DNA of 64,000 nt from contig CM042697.1 in NCBI GenBank assembly GCA_023614405.1, forward strand, positions 468,206,744 to 468,270,743, in the 5' to 3' direction. The translations under genes were made by a program, and so were the position numbers. This DNA comes from Avena insularis. Taxonomy: Eukaryota > Streptophyta > Magnoliopsida > Poales > Poaceae. This document shows positions 33,170 to 44,054 of the stretch, piece by piece (positions within the stretch are counted from its first letter, which is position 1; each line of letters begins with the position of its first letter). The notes beneath the pieces are model-generated. The model was not told the DNA's origin. It was given only the letters and a program-made list of their open reading frames with translations, and ran no database searches.

Positions 33170-36100
33170 TTTTGACCATAGTTTGAAACGGGCATAAAAA
33201 ATTCAAAAATAGTCCAAACTATGTGAAACCTTCGCGTGGCGTCATGTTATGTGACATATTTCAAAGGAAAAATAGAAAAAATGTTAAATTAATTGCGTCT
33301 TGAAAAAACCTTCTCATAAATGACCTGTCATGTCTAAGGTTTCATGGCTTTCGGGCCAAACAACCAGTGTTATGGCTAGAATCACGGCATAGTTTTTGAT
33401 AATATGTCCATATTGTGCACCCATATGTATCATGGGATGGCGAACAATGTTGCAGGAGGAAGTTTTCCTTTTCGTCGCACAAAAAAACCATTTTCCATTT
33501 TCCGAGCGTAAAAAACGGGCTGTTTTGTGAAGCAGCCACCAAATGAAAGTTTCAAAATGCTACCATCCCATTTTTCAAAAATAATAGACCACCTTACATG
33601 GACAATGTCCCAACTAGGATATCTCAAACCTTTCCGTCCATCCCTGGCGAAAAAGACAAATTTCTGCCGAATCGGTAGGAAGTGGGTCCAGTTTGAACTA
33701 CAGGTACATGATCCGATGCTCATGATTTTTGGAAAAATTAATTTTTAGACTCACAATATGCTATTTCTTCAATGATCCAATGCAAGTTTAGCGAGGCTCA
33801 TTCCCTAGCTAAGAACCTTCGTGTTCGCCATTTTGACACGGACATAAAAAATTCAAAAACTGTCCGATCAATGCAAATCCTTCGTGTGGTGTCTTATTAT
33901 GTGACATAGTTGCAAGAAAAAATACCAACCCTGGTATATTGCAAGTGTATCGAAAAACCTTCTCAGAAATGACCTATAATGTCTGAGGTTTCATGGCTTT
34001 CGGACCAAACGACCAATGTTATGGTTAGAATCGTGACATAGTTTGTGATAATGTGCCCATATTGTGCACCCATATGAATCATGGGATGGCGAACAATATT
34101 GCAGGAGAAAGTTTTCCTTTTCGACGCACGGAAAATCCATTTTCCATTTTCTGAGCGCAATAAACAGGTCATTTTGTGAAGCAACCACCAAATGACAGTT
34201 TTAGAATGGTGCCACCACATATTGTAAAAATATTAGACCACTTTACATGGAAAATGTGCCAACCGGGGCATCTCAAACCTTTTCGTTTACCCCTGGCGAA
34301 AAAGACAAATTCCCACCGAATCTGGAGGAAGTGGGTCCGGTTTGAACTACAGGTACATGATCCGATGCTCATGATTTTTGGAAAAATTAATTTTTAGACT
34401 CACAATATGTTATTTCTTTAGAGATCCAATGCAAGTTTAGCGAGGCTCATCCCCTAGCTAAGAACCTTCGTGTCCGCCGTTTTGACCATAGTTTGAAACG
34501 GGCATAAAAAATTCAAAAACGGTCCGATCAATGCAAATCCTTCATGTGGTGTCTTATTATGTGACATAGTTGCAAGGAAAAATACCAACCTTGGTATATT
34601 GCAAGTGTCTCGAAAAAACCTTCTTAGAAATGACCTATAATGTCTGAGGTTTCATGGCTTTCGGACCAAACGACCAATGTTATGGCTAGAATCGTGGCAT
34701 AGTTTGTGATAATGTGTCCATATTGTGCACCTATATGAATCATGGGATGGCGAACAATGTTGCAGGAGAAAGTTTTCCTTTTCGACACACGGAAAATCCA
34801 TTTTCCATTTTGTGAGCGCAAAAAACGGGTCATTTTGTGAAGCAACCACCAAATGACAGTTTTAGAATGGTGCCACCACATATTATAAAAATATTAGACC
34901 ACCTTATATGGAAAATATCCCAACCAGGACATCTCAAACCTTTCTGTTCACCCCTGGAAAAAAAGACAAATTCCTGCCGAATCTGTAGGAAGTGGGTCCG
35001 GTTTGAACTACAGGTATATGATCCGATGCTCATGATTTTTTGAAAAATTCATTTTTACACTCACAATATGCTATTTCTTCAGAGATCCAATGCAAGTTTA
35101 GCGAGGCTCATCCCCTAGCTAAGAACCTTCATGTCCGCCATTTTGACCATAGTTTGAAACAAAAATAAAAATTCAAAAACGGTCCGATCAATGCAAATTC
35201 TTCGTGTGGTGTCTTATTATATGACATAGTTGCAAGGAAAATACCAACCTTGGTATATTGCAAGTGTCTCGAAAAAACCTTCTCAGAAATGACCTATAAT
35301 GTCTGAGGTTTCATGGCTTTCGGACCAAACGACCAATGTTATGGCTAAAATCGTGGCATAGTATGTGATAATGTGTCCATATTGTGCACCCATATGAATC
35401 ATGGGATGGCGAACAATATTGCAGGAGAAAGTTTTCCATTTCGACGCATGGAAAATCCATTTTCCATTTTCCGAGCGCAAAAAACGGGTCATTTTGTGAA
35501 GCAACCACCAAATGACAGTTTTAGAATGGCGCCACCACATATTGTAAAAATATTATTCCACCTTACATAGAAAATTTCCCAACCGGGGCATATCAAACCT
35601 CTCCGTTCACCCCTGGCGAAAAAGACAAATTCCTGCCGAATGTGCCGGAAGTGGGTCCGGTTTGAACTAGAGGTACATGATCCGATGATCATGATTTTTG
35701 GAAAAATTCATTTTTACACTCACAATATGCTATTTATTCATAGATCCAATGCAAGTTCAGCGAGGCTCATCCCCTAGCTAAGAACCTTCATGTCCGCCGT
35801 TTTGACCATAGTTTGAAACGAAAATAAAAATTCAAAAACGGTCCGATCAATGCAAATTCTTCGTGTGGTGTCTTATTATGTGACATAGTTGCAAGGAAAA
35901 TACCAACCTTGGTATATTGCAAGTGTCTCGAAAAAACCTTCTCAGAAATGACCTATAATGTCTGAGGTTTCATGGCTTTCGGACCAAACGACCAATGTTA
36001 TGACTAGAATCGTGGCATAGTTTGTGATAATATGCCCATATTGTGCACCCATATGAATCATGGTATGGATAACAATGTTGTAGAAGAAAGTTTTCCTTTT

Positions 36101-37080
36101 CGACGCACGGAAAATCCATTTACCATTTTCCGAGCGCAATAAACGGGTCATTTTGTGAAGCAACCACCAAATGATAGTTTTAGAATGGTGCCACAACATT
36201 TGGTAAAAATATGAGACCACCTTACATGGAAAATGTCCCAACCAGGGCATCTCAAACCTTTCTGTTCACCCCTGGCGAAAAAGATAAATTCCTGCCGAAT
36301 CTGTAGAAAGTGGGTCCGGTTTGAACTACAGGTACATGATACGATGCTCATGATTTTTGGCAAAATTCATTTTTAGACTCAAAATATGCTATTTCTTTAG
36401 AGATCCAATGCAAGTTTGGCAAGGCTCATCCCCTAGCTAAGAACCTTCTTGTCCGCCGTTTTGACCATAGTTTGAAACGGGCATAAAATTTTTAAAAAAG
36501 GTCCGATCAATGCAAATCCTTCGCGTGGTGTATTATTATGTGATATAGTTGCAAGTGAAAATACCAAACTTGGTATTTTTCAAGTGTCTCGAAAAACCCT
36601 TCAAAGAAATGACCTAACATGTTCGAGGATTCATGGCTTTCGGACCAAACGACCAATGATATGGCCAGAATCGCGGCATAGTTTTTGATAATATGTCCAT
36701 ATTGTGCACCCATATATATTGTGGTATGGCAAACAATGTTGCAGGAGGAAGTTTTCTTTTTTGTCGCATAAAAAAACCATTTTCCATTTTCCGAGCGCAA
36801 AAACGAGCCGTTTTGTGAAGCAACCACCAAATGAAAGTTTTAAAATGCTACCATGCCATTTTTAAAAAATAATAGGCCACCTTACATGGACAAATATATC
36901 AAACAGGGTATCTCAAACATTTCCTTCCACCCCTGGCGAAAAAGACAAATTCCTGCTGAATCGGTAGGAAGGAGGTCCAATTTGAACTACATGTATATAA
37001 TATAATGCTCGAGATTTTTTGAAAAAATCATTTTTAGACTCACAATATGATGTTTATTTAGAGATCCATTCATAGTTTTC
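33170..37080 (-). repeat. ~660-bp tandem repeat array, array 2
   Basis: About six units follow one another with starts near 33181, 33830, 34490, 35150, 35810 and 36470; the period is 650-661 bp. The minus strand corresponds to the plus strand of array 1, sharing the phrase translated as NFLLQHCSPSHD and the TTTGAAACGGGCATAAAA word. The inner units resemble each other more than the outer ones do, as expected for unequal crossing-over. Repeated ~66-85-codon frames are by-products of copying, not genes. Confidence 0.9.
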
Positions 37081-37089
37081 CTAGACTAA

Positions 37090-37920
37090 AGTCCAAAAAA
37101 TTTGAATTTAAAACACTAGTTTCAAAATCATATTTTTAGTTCTGATATTATCCCTACCATGGACTAATGTGGGATTAATAAATACACTATTTTAACGTAA
37201 TAAAAAGATTGATAATTAACACTCTAAGAGGATCTACTGAATTTTATATGAATTTAGAGCAAAAATCAAGTCATTTGGAATTCTTATAAAAAAGATACAA
37301 AAGAATTAAGAAACAAAAAAATAAAGAAATCCTAAATAGACCGACGGACCTGGCCTAGATCCTATATAGGGGCGCTAAGGCCTAGGCCACCAAGAAAAAA
37401 AAGGAAAGGATGAGGACTCCTCCGCCAAGGCCTAGGCGGCCTAGAAAAAAAAGGAAAGGAGGAGGACCGTTCGCAAGGCCCAGGACCAACAAAACATACA
37501 TGTTTTTAAAGACGTAGCGCGGTATTGATACAGAACTCAAGTATTGGTGCGATGGTTAGAGTCGCTGGTTGCCAGTTGAGAGACCACGGTTCGACCCCCT
37601 CTTCCATTGAATTTTTGCGCCATTTATTTGCGGGTTTCGGCAGAGCCTAATGAACTTATTCGACGTTAATTAAAACTGTGCTCGAAATGATAACAAAAAC
37701 AATGGTGTGTTGCGGTGGTTAGTATCACATCAGAGTCAGTCCCGTCGTGATCAGATCGTCGGTGGTGGGTCCGTTCTATTAGTCTAGTAGTTTCAGTAGA
37801 CATACATTGACACATGGACATACACGTATACATATAGTAGACATATATTGACACATAGACATACACGTGTACATATAGAGATGCCACGTAGATGTAATTA
37901 CTGTTGTGGCCGACCAGTCA
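37090..37920. other. CACTA right interior: purine-rich duplication and short tandem repeat
   Basis: A ~60-bp segment with AAAAAAAAGGAAAGGA and GGCCTAG is repeated at about 37383-37415 and 37440-37470. 37796-37878 holds two copies of a ~41-bp unit (TAGACATACATTGACACAT and a variant). The rest has no recognised feature apart from the tRNA-like segment listed separately. Confidence 0.6.
37536..37605 (+). repeat. tRNA-like sequence (box A and box B) inside the CACTA element
   Basis: GATGGTTAGAGTCGCTGG resembles box A with a D-arm, and CACGGTTCGACCCCCTC resembles box B with a T-arm, about 35 bp apart. No convincing acceptor stem pairs, so this is a tRNA-derived relic rather than a tRNA gene. Confidence 0.4.
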
Positions 37921-38141
37921 ATTTATATGACGATTTGAATTAGGCATAACCGGTTAAAAATAAGGCCATGTGCTGCATTAGGTAGTTTATGACGATTCCA
38001 TCTGATGAAATTACGACGATCTGGACAAAAACGTCGTAATTCGGCATGGTTTTAGCCTCTCCAAACGGTCCATGACCATCTTGTGCGAAATCATTCCCCT
38101 TCACAATCAGAAGATCACAAATCAACACATTTCTTGTAGTG

Positions 38142-39167
38142 TCTCTTCTTAGGGTCCTCTTCATATCGAATCCATGTAAGGAGTTTGCAACATGAATTGT
38201 TTCACCTGAGTCAACCCACCATGTATTGGTGGCATAATTAACATAAAGGGATTCGTCAACAAAGGTTATAACATTAGTACCTTTCTTATTGAGCCATTTC
38301 ATGAACCCAATACAATCCCTCTGGACGTGTCCTCTTTTTCCACAAAAACGACATCCATTAGGATCTTTACCATCAGCATTAGGGGGTGCATTTGCATTAG
38401 GAGCTTTGTTAGGGTTCTTTTGCTGAAAGAACTTAGAAGAATGCCTTTTTCTTTAAACTAAGCAGGCTTAGCCTTTATAAATTTTTTCTTCTTCTGAGAA
38501 TACTTGAACTGATTGACATGATCAACTCGTCCAGCTTTAAGCCTTTCCTCCTCTTGTACACATCTAGCCATCATTTCATTCATGCCCCATTTAGAATCCA
38601 TCGCATTGTAATTGATGGTGAACGGAGAAAACTCCATGGGCAAGGATGACATAATAAAATGAAAAGGAAACCTTCAGAGATTTCCATTTCCATTGTCTTA
38701 AGTTTAGTGGCCATGTTAATTTTCCTCATGATATGTTCTCTCACACTCCCAGTTGGATCATACCTTTCATCAATAAGCCTTCTAATGAGGCTTGTTGCAT
38801 AAATTTTGGATGATCCCTTAAACTGGTCCTCAATCTTTCCAAGGTAACCCTTGGCAGTCTAAGAGTCTAGAACAGCTCCCCTCATACTTTGAGTAATGGA
38901 GCCCTTAATAATCATGAGGCACTTACGATTTGAATCCTCCCACTTAGTTTTCTCATCATCATAAGCCCTTTTCAGGACATCATAATTCTCATCACCTTCA
39001 GTAGGTGCTATAGGAGGATCCTTAAGGAGGGCATAATCTATATTCAGCAAAGCTAAAGTGATCTCAAGCTTCTCCTTCCAAGTACCAAAATTGCTACCAG
39101 TCAACTGTTTTGTGCCATTTATAATACTGACAATTTGAGAGGCATTAGATGCTGCAAAAGAAAACAA
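38142..39167 (-). pseudogene. Copia-1 gag and protease start (broken)
   Basis: The minus strand holds gag from about 39150 (LTGSNFGTWKEKLEITLALL). A typical copia CCHC zinc knuckle is near 38345-38300 (CRFCGKRGHVQRDC), and the protease start lies near 38205-38195 (WWVDSGETIHVANS, with the catalytic D-S-G). A TAG stop lies at 38859 and frameshifts near 38650 and 38450. A strong 3' splice site (TTTGTTTTCTTTTGCAG) lies just before the gag homology at about 39150, so the leader probably contains an intron. The CACTA element at 29781-38141 cuts the protease. Confidence 0.85.
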
Positions 39168-39169
39168 AT

Positions 39170-40768
39170 GCTTTGAATAAGCATCATAATTTTATACTCC
39201 TTTCATCAATCTAGTCTACATCAGCTTTGGCCAGAAATAGACATGATCATTAAAATTTTGTGATCAAAATATCTGTTAATCAGCTTTTTGGCCAGAATGA
39301 CAGATATAAGCCAGACTTAATTAAATCCTCTAATTATATAGAATTCTTTTATCAATCTGGAACACATCAGCTTTGGCCAGAAGTGAACCAGATCAATAAA
39401 ATTTCATGGTTAGAATGCCATCAATCAGATTTTGGCCAGAATGATTGACATAAGACATGCTCAATTTGAGGACTTACAAACTTTATTTTGCAGCAAAACA
39501 TTATTATCACAATTTATTTGGATAAAACCACAAAAGAATCAACTAAGCATGAAAAAAACACATTAAAAATACTGAAGTATGAAACACAATTGCATGACAA
39601 AAGAATAGAAGATGTCACACAATTATGTTACATAATTGGCATAAAAGATATGCCAAAAAATAGCCCCAAAAATCATTTATATATAAGCCCTAACTCATAA
39701 AACATTAATTCTTAAATATTTATTCTTAATCTGGGCTCAAATAGGAAATTTGGCCCAAAACAATTCTTCCAGACTGAGCCAAAACTGGCCCAGCCCGTCT
39801 CCCCTCACCCCACTTTAGTGGCCCAGCTGGCCTGTTTAAGCAGTCGGCGCTGCGATCCGTTGTATCGCATCCAACAGCAGAGGACGCGCCGGGTCGGAGC
39901 AAAACAACCCACGGCGACGCCCCCGTGAACCCTATCCCCCATTCACCCCTCCTCCTCTGCCTTCCCCACTGCGGCGATGAGCGAGAGAGAGCAAGACGCA
40001 GCGGCGACAGCGACTAGCGCTGGCGCCAGAGAAGGAGGCCGGCAGCGCCGGTGAGTGCCTCTCGCCGGAATCACGTGCAGCTTTGGCCAGCACGCGGCTC
40101 TGTCGAGCGGTGCTCGCCGGTGTTCTTCGCACGACGACCGCGAGTGCGCGAGCGTCCCCACGACGTCAAAGGCGGCGCGGTCCTTGACCCGGCAGGGCGA
40201 CGAGCTTCCACAACATAAGGAAACGAGGAGGCTCGGCTACCATCTGGTGCAGTGGATGGCGAGGCGACTCGGGTGCGAGCCCGTGCAGGCCTGCCCAATT
40301 CAGGTGGTGACCCCGACGCCGCCGTGGCCAATGATGACGGCAAAGCCCTTAGGTAAATACCACTGCCTTTAATCTCATCAGAATTAGGGTTAGGGTTCCC
40401 CAATTTGGGGATTTTAGGAAATTAGGGTTCGTCAGTAATTGGGGAATTAGGTTTAGGGTTCATCAATCTCATGAACTAGGGTTCGGGTTCGTCGATTTGA
40501 TGAACTAGGGTTAGGGTTCCTCGGAAATTTGGGGATTTTCGATTAGGGTTTGCACCAAAACCTCAATCCCCACATCAGATAGACATAATAAAAACCCTAG
40601 ACCCATTGATTCATCCATTAGGGCTTAAACTTAGAAAAAACTGGGGCGAAAACATCAACCTTATCCAGTTTTGAGCAAGAACTTGATCAGGAATCAGAAT
40701 TCCAGCAACAAAACCAGGTCTTGAACACAAGAACTTAGCATAATTAGGGCACAAACTTGCAGCTAGAA
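39170..40768 (-). other. Long leader of Copia-1, with tandem duplication, GC-rich segment and telomere-box words
   Basis: 39190-39325 and 39335-39460 are imperfect direct copies (shared CATCAGCTTTGGCCAGAA). 39830-40370 is GC- and CpG-rich and unlike the rest. 40380-40560 contains many AACCCTAA/TTAGGGTT words, common near plant transcription starts. On the plus strand an ATG at 39977 opens an exon-like frame ending at a GTGAGT donor near 40050. This may be captured host promoter or exon DNA, but no domain supports it. Confidence 0.5.
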
Positions 40769-40780
40769 GCTCTGATACCA
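40769..40780 (-). promoter_or_regulatory. Primer-binding site of Copia-1
   Basis: On the minus strand TGGTATCAGAGC lies one base from the 5' LTR; it complements the 3' end of initiator methionine tRNA, the usual copia primer. Confidence 0.9.
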
Positions 40781-40781
40781 C

Positions 40782-41196
40782 TGTTAGATCCTTAGAGGAT
40801 CATCTAGCTCAAGAGTTTAGCCACAAAAGATAGGATCAGGGGTATGTACCTTGATCTAGAGGTCCAGCCATGACCTCCTCTTGATTTGCTTCACCTTATC
40901 CTTGTTGATGTAGATGTGAGGGTTCTTCCTAGTGCTTTAGGTGCTTGCTTGATCAGTGAGCTGGGGAGAGTGAGAGAGAGAAGCACAGTTGAATGAGCAG
41001 CCAGTCTCAGCCCTAATCCTAGGTCCCCTATTTGTAGCACTTGCACTAGGGGAACCAGCACCTTAGGATGGATGGTCAGGATGCCCCTGATCAGGGCATC
41101 CAATGGCTGTTATTAAACAACCCCTTAATCATCATTAATTTGACTTAGATTGATCACAGCAACCTTTAGATCACTGCAGATCATTTATATCCAACA
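40782..41196 (-). repeat. 5' LTR of Copia-1
   Basis: 415 bp, TGTTAGATCC to ATCCAACA on the plus strand, paired with 13457-13897. The element's transcript would start here and run leftward. Confidence 0.9.
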
Positions 41197-41201
41197 TGAG
41201 T

Positions 41202-41636
41202 AACTTAGAATTAAACAAATTGGTGACATGGATGATAATTAATGAAAACAAAGTAGTAATAACTTAACTAGTTATCATAACATCACACATATCAGGACCA
41301 TATGAGTATACAACCTAATTAATTAGTCTTTGCATGACATCACACAAATGTTACTACTCCCCCGTTAGGGATTAAAAGGCCAAAGAGCTTTTTAAAAATG
41401 TTAGAAATTATAAGTCCTCTCTTATTTATTAGCCTCTGTCATCCAATGCATGTTCTTCTTTTCTCTATCTTCTCTCATGCATGTATAACTATTGGTGCAT
41501 GTAGTAATTAAGAGGATGAGTTATTAATTTTTTTAATCCTATCAAAATGATCCATAGGCCTTATAATCCGTAACAGAGGGAGTATCTACTATGAAAATAA
41601 TAACATGAACTAATAACATATACGTGTTACTAGTCT
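41202..41636. mobile_element. Right part of a Mutator-like MITE split by Copia-1 (left end at 13436-13456)
   Basis: 13436-13456 (GAGGCTAGTCATAGTAGGAG) continues at 41202 (AACTTAGAATT) once Copia-1 is removed. The combined sequence resembles grass MITEs beginning GAGGCTAGTCATAGTGGG with GTAACAT words. The right end near 41625-41636 (GTTACTAGTCTA) is its diverged inverse. A Stowaway at 41357-41582 is inserted inside. Confidence 0.5.
41357..41582. mobile_element. Stowaway MITE
   Basis: 226 bp, starting CTCCCCCGTTAGGGATTA and ending with the complement-like TAATCCGTAACAGAGGGAG. It is flanked by TA at 41355-41356 and 41583-41584. Confidence 0.8.
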
Positions 41637-41638
41637 AA

Positions 41639-41817
41639 AGGCCTGTTTGGTTGCGGGCTACAATTTGCAAAGCCAAAGTTTGGCAAGTGTGACGGCCAAA
41701 ATGTGTGGCTAAAAATTGGCGCCATAAAGTGTGGCAAGCCAAAATGTGGCAAAAGCAAACAGATATCAAATTGCCAACTTTGGTTTGGCAAATTGTGGCC
41801 ATGAATCAAACGGGTCC
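41639..41817. mobile_element. Tourist/Harbinger-like MITE, copy 2
   Basis: 179 bp. Left end AGGCCTGTTTGGTTGC; the complement of the right end reads GGACCCGTTTGATTCATGG. TAA flanks both sides (41636-41638 and 41818-41820), the preferred Tourist target. It is related to 4502-4739 but shorter. Confidence 0.75.
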
Positions 41818-42340
41818 TAAGTTACTTAGCACTATGACAAGCTTCAAACGTACGTCTTTTGCTTTAGCTTCTGTGCGCGCGTATGGGAGTAGAATACTCA
41901 AGACATCCTTAAACGCTTTATAAGCTGGCGCTGGCACTGTTCCAAATTTATGCGAACGCATGTTGCAAACAGTGGTTTTACCTGTTGCGATCGCATGAAT
42001 TTGAAACAGCTAATTAGCGACCGAAAGAATTAATGAATCCCCCGGTCAAATCTACCGCCAGAGCCATTATTGGTGTACGTCGTCTCATATCAAATCGAAT
42101 CATATTTGCATCGTCCTTCATCACGGGCCAGGCGAGGGCAGGTACGTATACGTGCATGCGGTGATGAACAGCACCTCATAAATGAGGTGTTTCTCTATTT
42201 TTCCACAGAGCTCTGGCCTGGCTCGTTCCGGCGAATCCTGTCCCTGCCGCCTAGGATGTGATCAGGTCGACTTGACATGTAACATCAGCTCCCACGATCA
42301 GGCATCTGCTCCTCTGCTGGCTTTGATTGCTTCGCGGCTT
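41818..42340. repeat. Block B of the segmental repeat, right part
   Basis: 41925-42305 aligns with 6405-6790 of block A in the same order: CCAAATTTATGCGAAC, CATATTTGC, GGTGATGAACAGCA, ATGAGGTGTTTCT-like and CACGATCAGGCATCTGC. The similarity ends near 42310. Confidence 0.75.
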
Positions 42341-42835
42341 TGCCACACTTACATAGTCTTTACCGATCGAAGATATCACACTTACATAGTCTTTACTGAA
42401 AGATCAATTATAATACTCCCTTCATCTTAAAATAGATGGTTTACGTATGTCAAAATTAATTTAAAAGAATCTAGACATTATTTAGCATATAAATTTATTT
42501 AATTTTTTATATACTAAAAGCAATATAAGGTTGTTTTCGAGCGACCACATTGATCCACATTATCAGAATTATTTCCATTGTTAGATCTGAAATATATGTC
42601 TAGGATTTAATAACAAAATGATGTTACGTATTTATATCCTGTACACATATAATATGTAGCTGCCACGTTCCGTCAATGCACAAGAAGAAAAAAGGAATAG
42701 CCCGTCATGATAGGATCTATTTATTGATTGTTGGATCCCCGCTCCAAAAAAAACTGTTGGATCTATAATTTATTATTAGGATTTATTTAACCGGCTCATT
42801 TAGTTCCATGTGAATTTGCAATGGACAGTGCTACG
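42340..42835. other. Intergenic stretch with half a Stowaway element
   Basis: 42363-42395 repeats the phrase CACTTACATAGTCTTTAC. 42413-42530 begins like a Stowaway (ACTCCCTTCATCTTAAAATAG) but lacks the right terminus. The remainder is AT-rich without recognised features. Confidence 0.4.
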
Positions 42836-44054
42836 CCCTCCCGGGAATGGAAACTTTCCATCCCCGGGTCCCAGCCGTTCGATCGAGACAGATCAACGGT
42901 CAGATTTGCTTTCCGTCCCTTTATTCCGCTTTTGCTACAAACATACCCGCTTTTGCTACAAATAGGTTTTTTGCTACATGTAGCAGAAAACGGTTTGTTT
43001 CAAAAAAAGAACAAATAGACCGGACCTCGCCGGAGACCTCGCCGGAGACCTTATAGCAGAAAATATATTTTAATATAGCAAAACCGACTTCGCCGGAGAC
43101 ATCGCCGGATACTCTCACCGGGATAAACCTCGCCGGAGACCTCGTAGCAAAAAAATTACACTGTTGTAGCAAAACCACAAAACGATTGTAGCAAAATATT
43201 TTTTCTAATGTAGCAAAAATGACATCACCGGAGACATCACCGGAGATTCTTGCCGAAGATCTGGTAGCAAAAACATAGAGATTGATTGTAGCAAAAAACT
43301 TGTGCCAAAGTAGCAAAAAATATATGCATACATAGCAAAATTAATACACTAAGGTAGCAAAACGCTCGAAGCAAAGACAGATACAAAAGTAGCATCACCC
43401 GACCAACTAGAGTAGCAAGCGCTCTAAACTAAGGTAGCATCACCGGACGGTATATGTAGCAAAGCAGTCTGCCATCGGTAGCATCCCCGGCATCCCCTAG
43501 CAGCAGCACTCAGATTGACAACCACATGTTAGTGGCGAGGCGCTGGCACATGGGAGGAGGTCGGAGGCGGAGCAAAGCGGCCACCCGTGGTCCTGGTGGC
43601 TGTTGAGGACGGCGACGACCACAGTCAAGCCGCCACCTGTGGAAGCTCGGACACCTCCTAGCCCTTGGTTTGCTTGGCGGCTGCAGGGTGGAGACTGAGG
43701 GCTCTTGGTTTGCTTGGCGGCGGTGGCCGGAATCGGAGGCGGCAACTGCGCGGGCGCGGCGGCGGCAGGAACCGGAGGTGGCGGCCGTGCCCGATGGCGA
43801 CAGGAACTGAAGGCGGCGGCTGCACGCGGTGATGGAAGGAACTGGAGGCGGCGGCTGCACGCGGCGTTGGTAGGAACCGAAGGCGGCAGTTGTGTGACGG
43901 CAGAAGGAACCTGAGGCGGCGGTTGCACGTTGGAAGCGGAGGGATGCAGTTCGCGTGATACAAGACGAAGCAGTTCCGTGAAGCGATAAGATGGGTCTCC
44001 ACGCGCGTACGCTAGCCACAACCCGGGGGATGAAACGCAAATATCCCCCGAGAA
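42836..44054. mobile_element. Putative DNA transposon with fold-back ends and interspersed GTAGCAAAA words
   Basis: The left end (42837-42870) contains a near-perfect hairpin, CCCGGGAATGGAAA against its complement. The right end (44020-44053) contains a second hairpin, and its complement resembles the left end over about 34 bp (…TTTCATCCCCCGGGT against …TTTCCATCCCCGGGT). Between 42940 and 43470 GTAGCAAAA or its complement TTTGCTAC occurs about twenty times, mixed with CGCCGGAGAC words. Target duplication and family are not established; a Mutator-like or fold-back element is the best guess. Confidence 0.45.
43690..43935. repeat. GC-rich minisatellite, ~35-45-bp unit
   Basis: Six or so degenerate units built on GGCGGCGGCTGCACGCGG followed by a GGAAC-containing spacer. 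Both strands appear open over long distances because of the period and base bias. The translated Pro/Ala-rich peptides show no domain. Confidence 0.65.

Larger units (their letters stand above)
29781..38141. mobile_element. CACTA element carrying a PWWP gene fragment and a ~660-bp tandem array
   Basis: The ends are inverted: CACTACAAGGAATTTGCTGA on the left and, in complement, CACTACAAGAAATGTGTTGA on the right. Subterminal zones (29820-30060 and 37920-38050) hold repeated TGACGAT/ATCGTCA words. The flanking triplets are CCT and TCT, a 2-of-3 match for the 3-bp target duplication. It splits the Copia-1 protease region. No transposase is present, so it is non-autonomous. The cargo is a captured PWWP-domain fragment (32223-32760) and array 2 (33170-37080). 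Confidence 0.85.
13457..41196 (-). mobile_element. Copia LTR retrotransposon, minus strand, split by nested Gypsy and CACTA insertions
   Basis: Two LTRs (13457-13897 and 40782-41196) enclose gag-pol on the minus strand, with a primer site beside the right LTR and a purine tract beside the left. The flanks GGAGT (13452-13456) and TGAGT (41197-41201) match at 4 of 5 bases. Removing the Gypsy (17272-29657) and CACTA (29781-38141) insertions leaves about 7 kb. Domain order is gag, protease, integrase, reverse transcriptase, RNase H, as in Ty1/copia. The reading frame has several stops and frameshifts besides the insertions. The element sits inside a Mutator-like MITE. Confidence 0.92.

Noticed and set aside
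33342..36830. Repeated ~66-107-codon minus-strand frames across array 2 (and the matching plus-strand frame at 11549-11761 in array 1)
   Set aside because: They recur once per repeat unit with the same peptide and follow copying of DNA. No domain, no promoter, and other frames in the units are equally open.
37536..37605. Functional tRNA gene
   Set aside because: Box A and box B words are present but no acceptor or anticodon stems pair convincingly.
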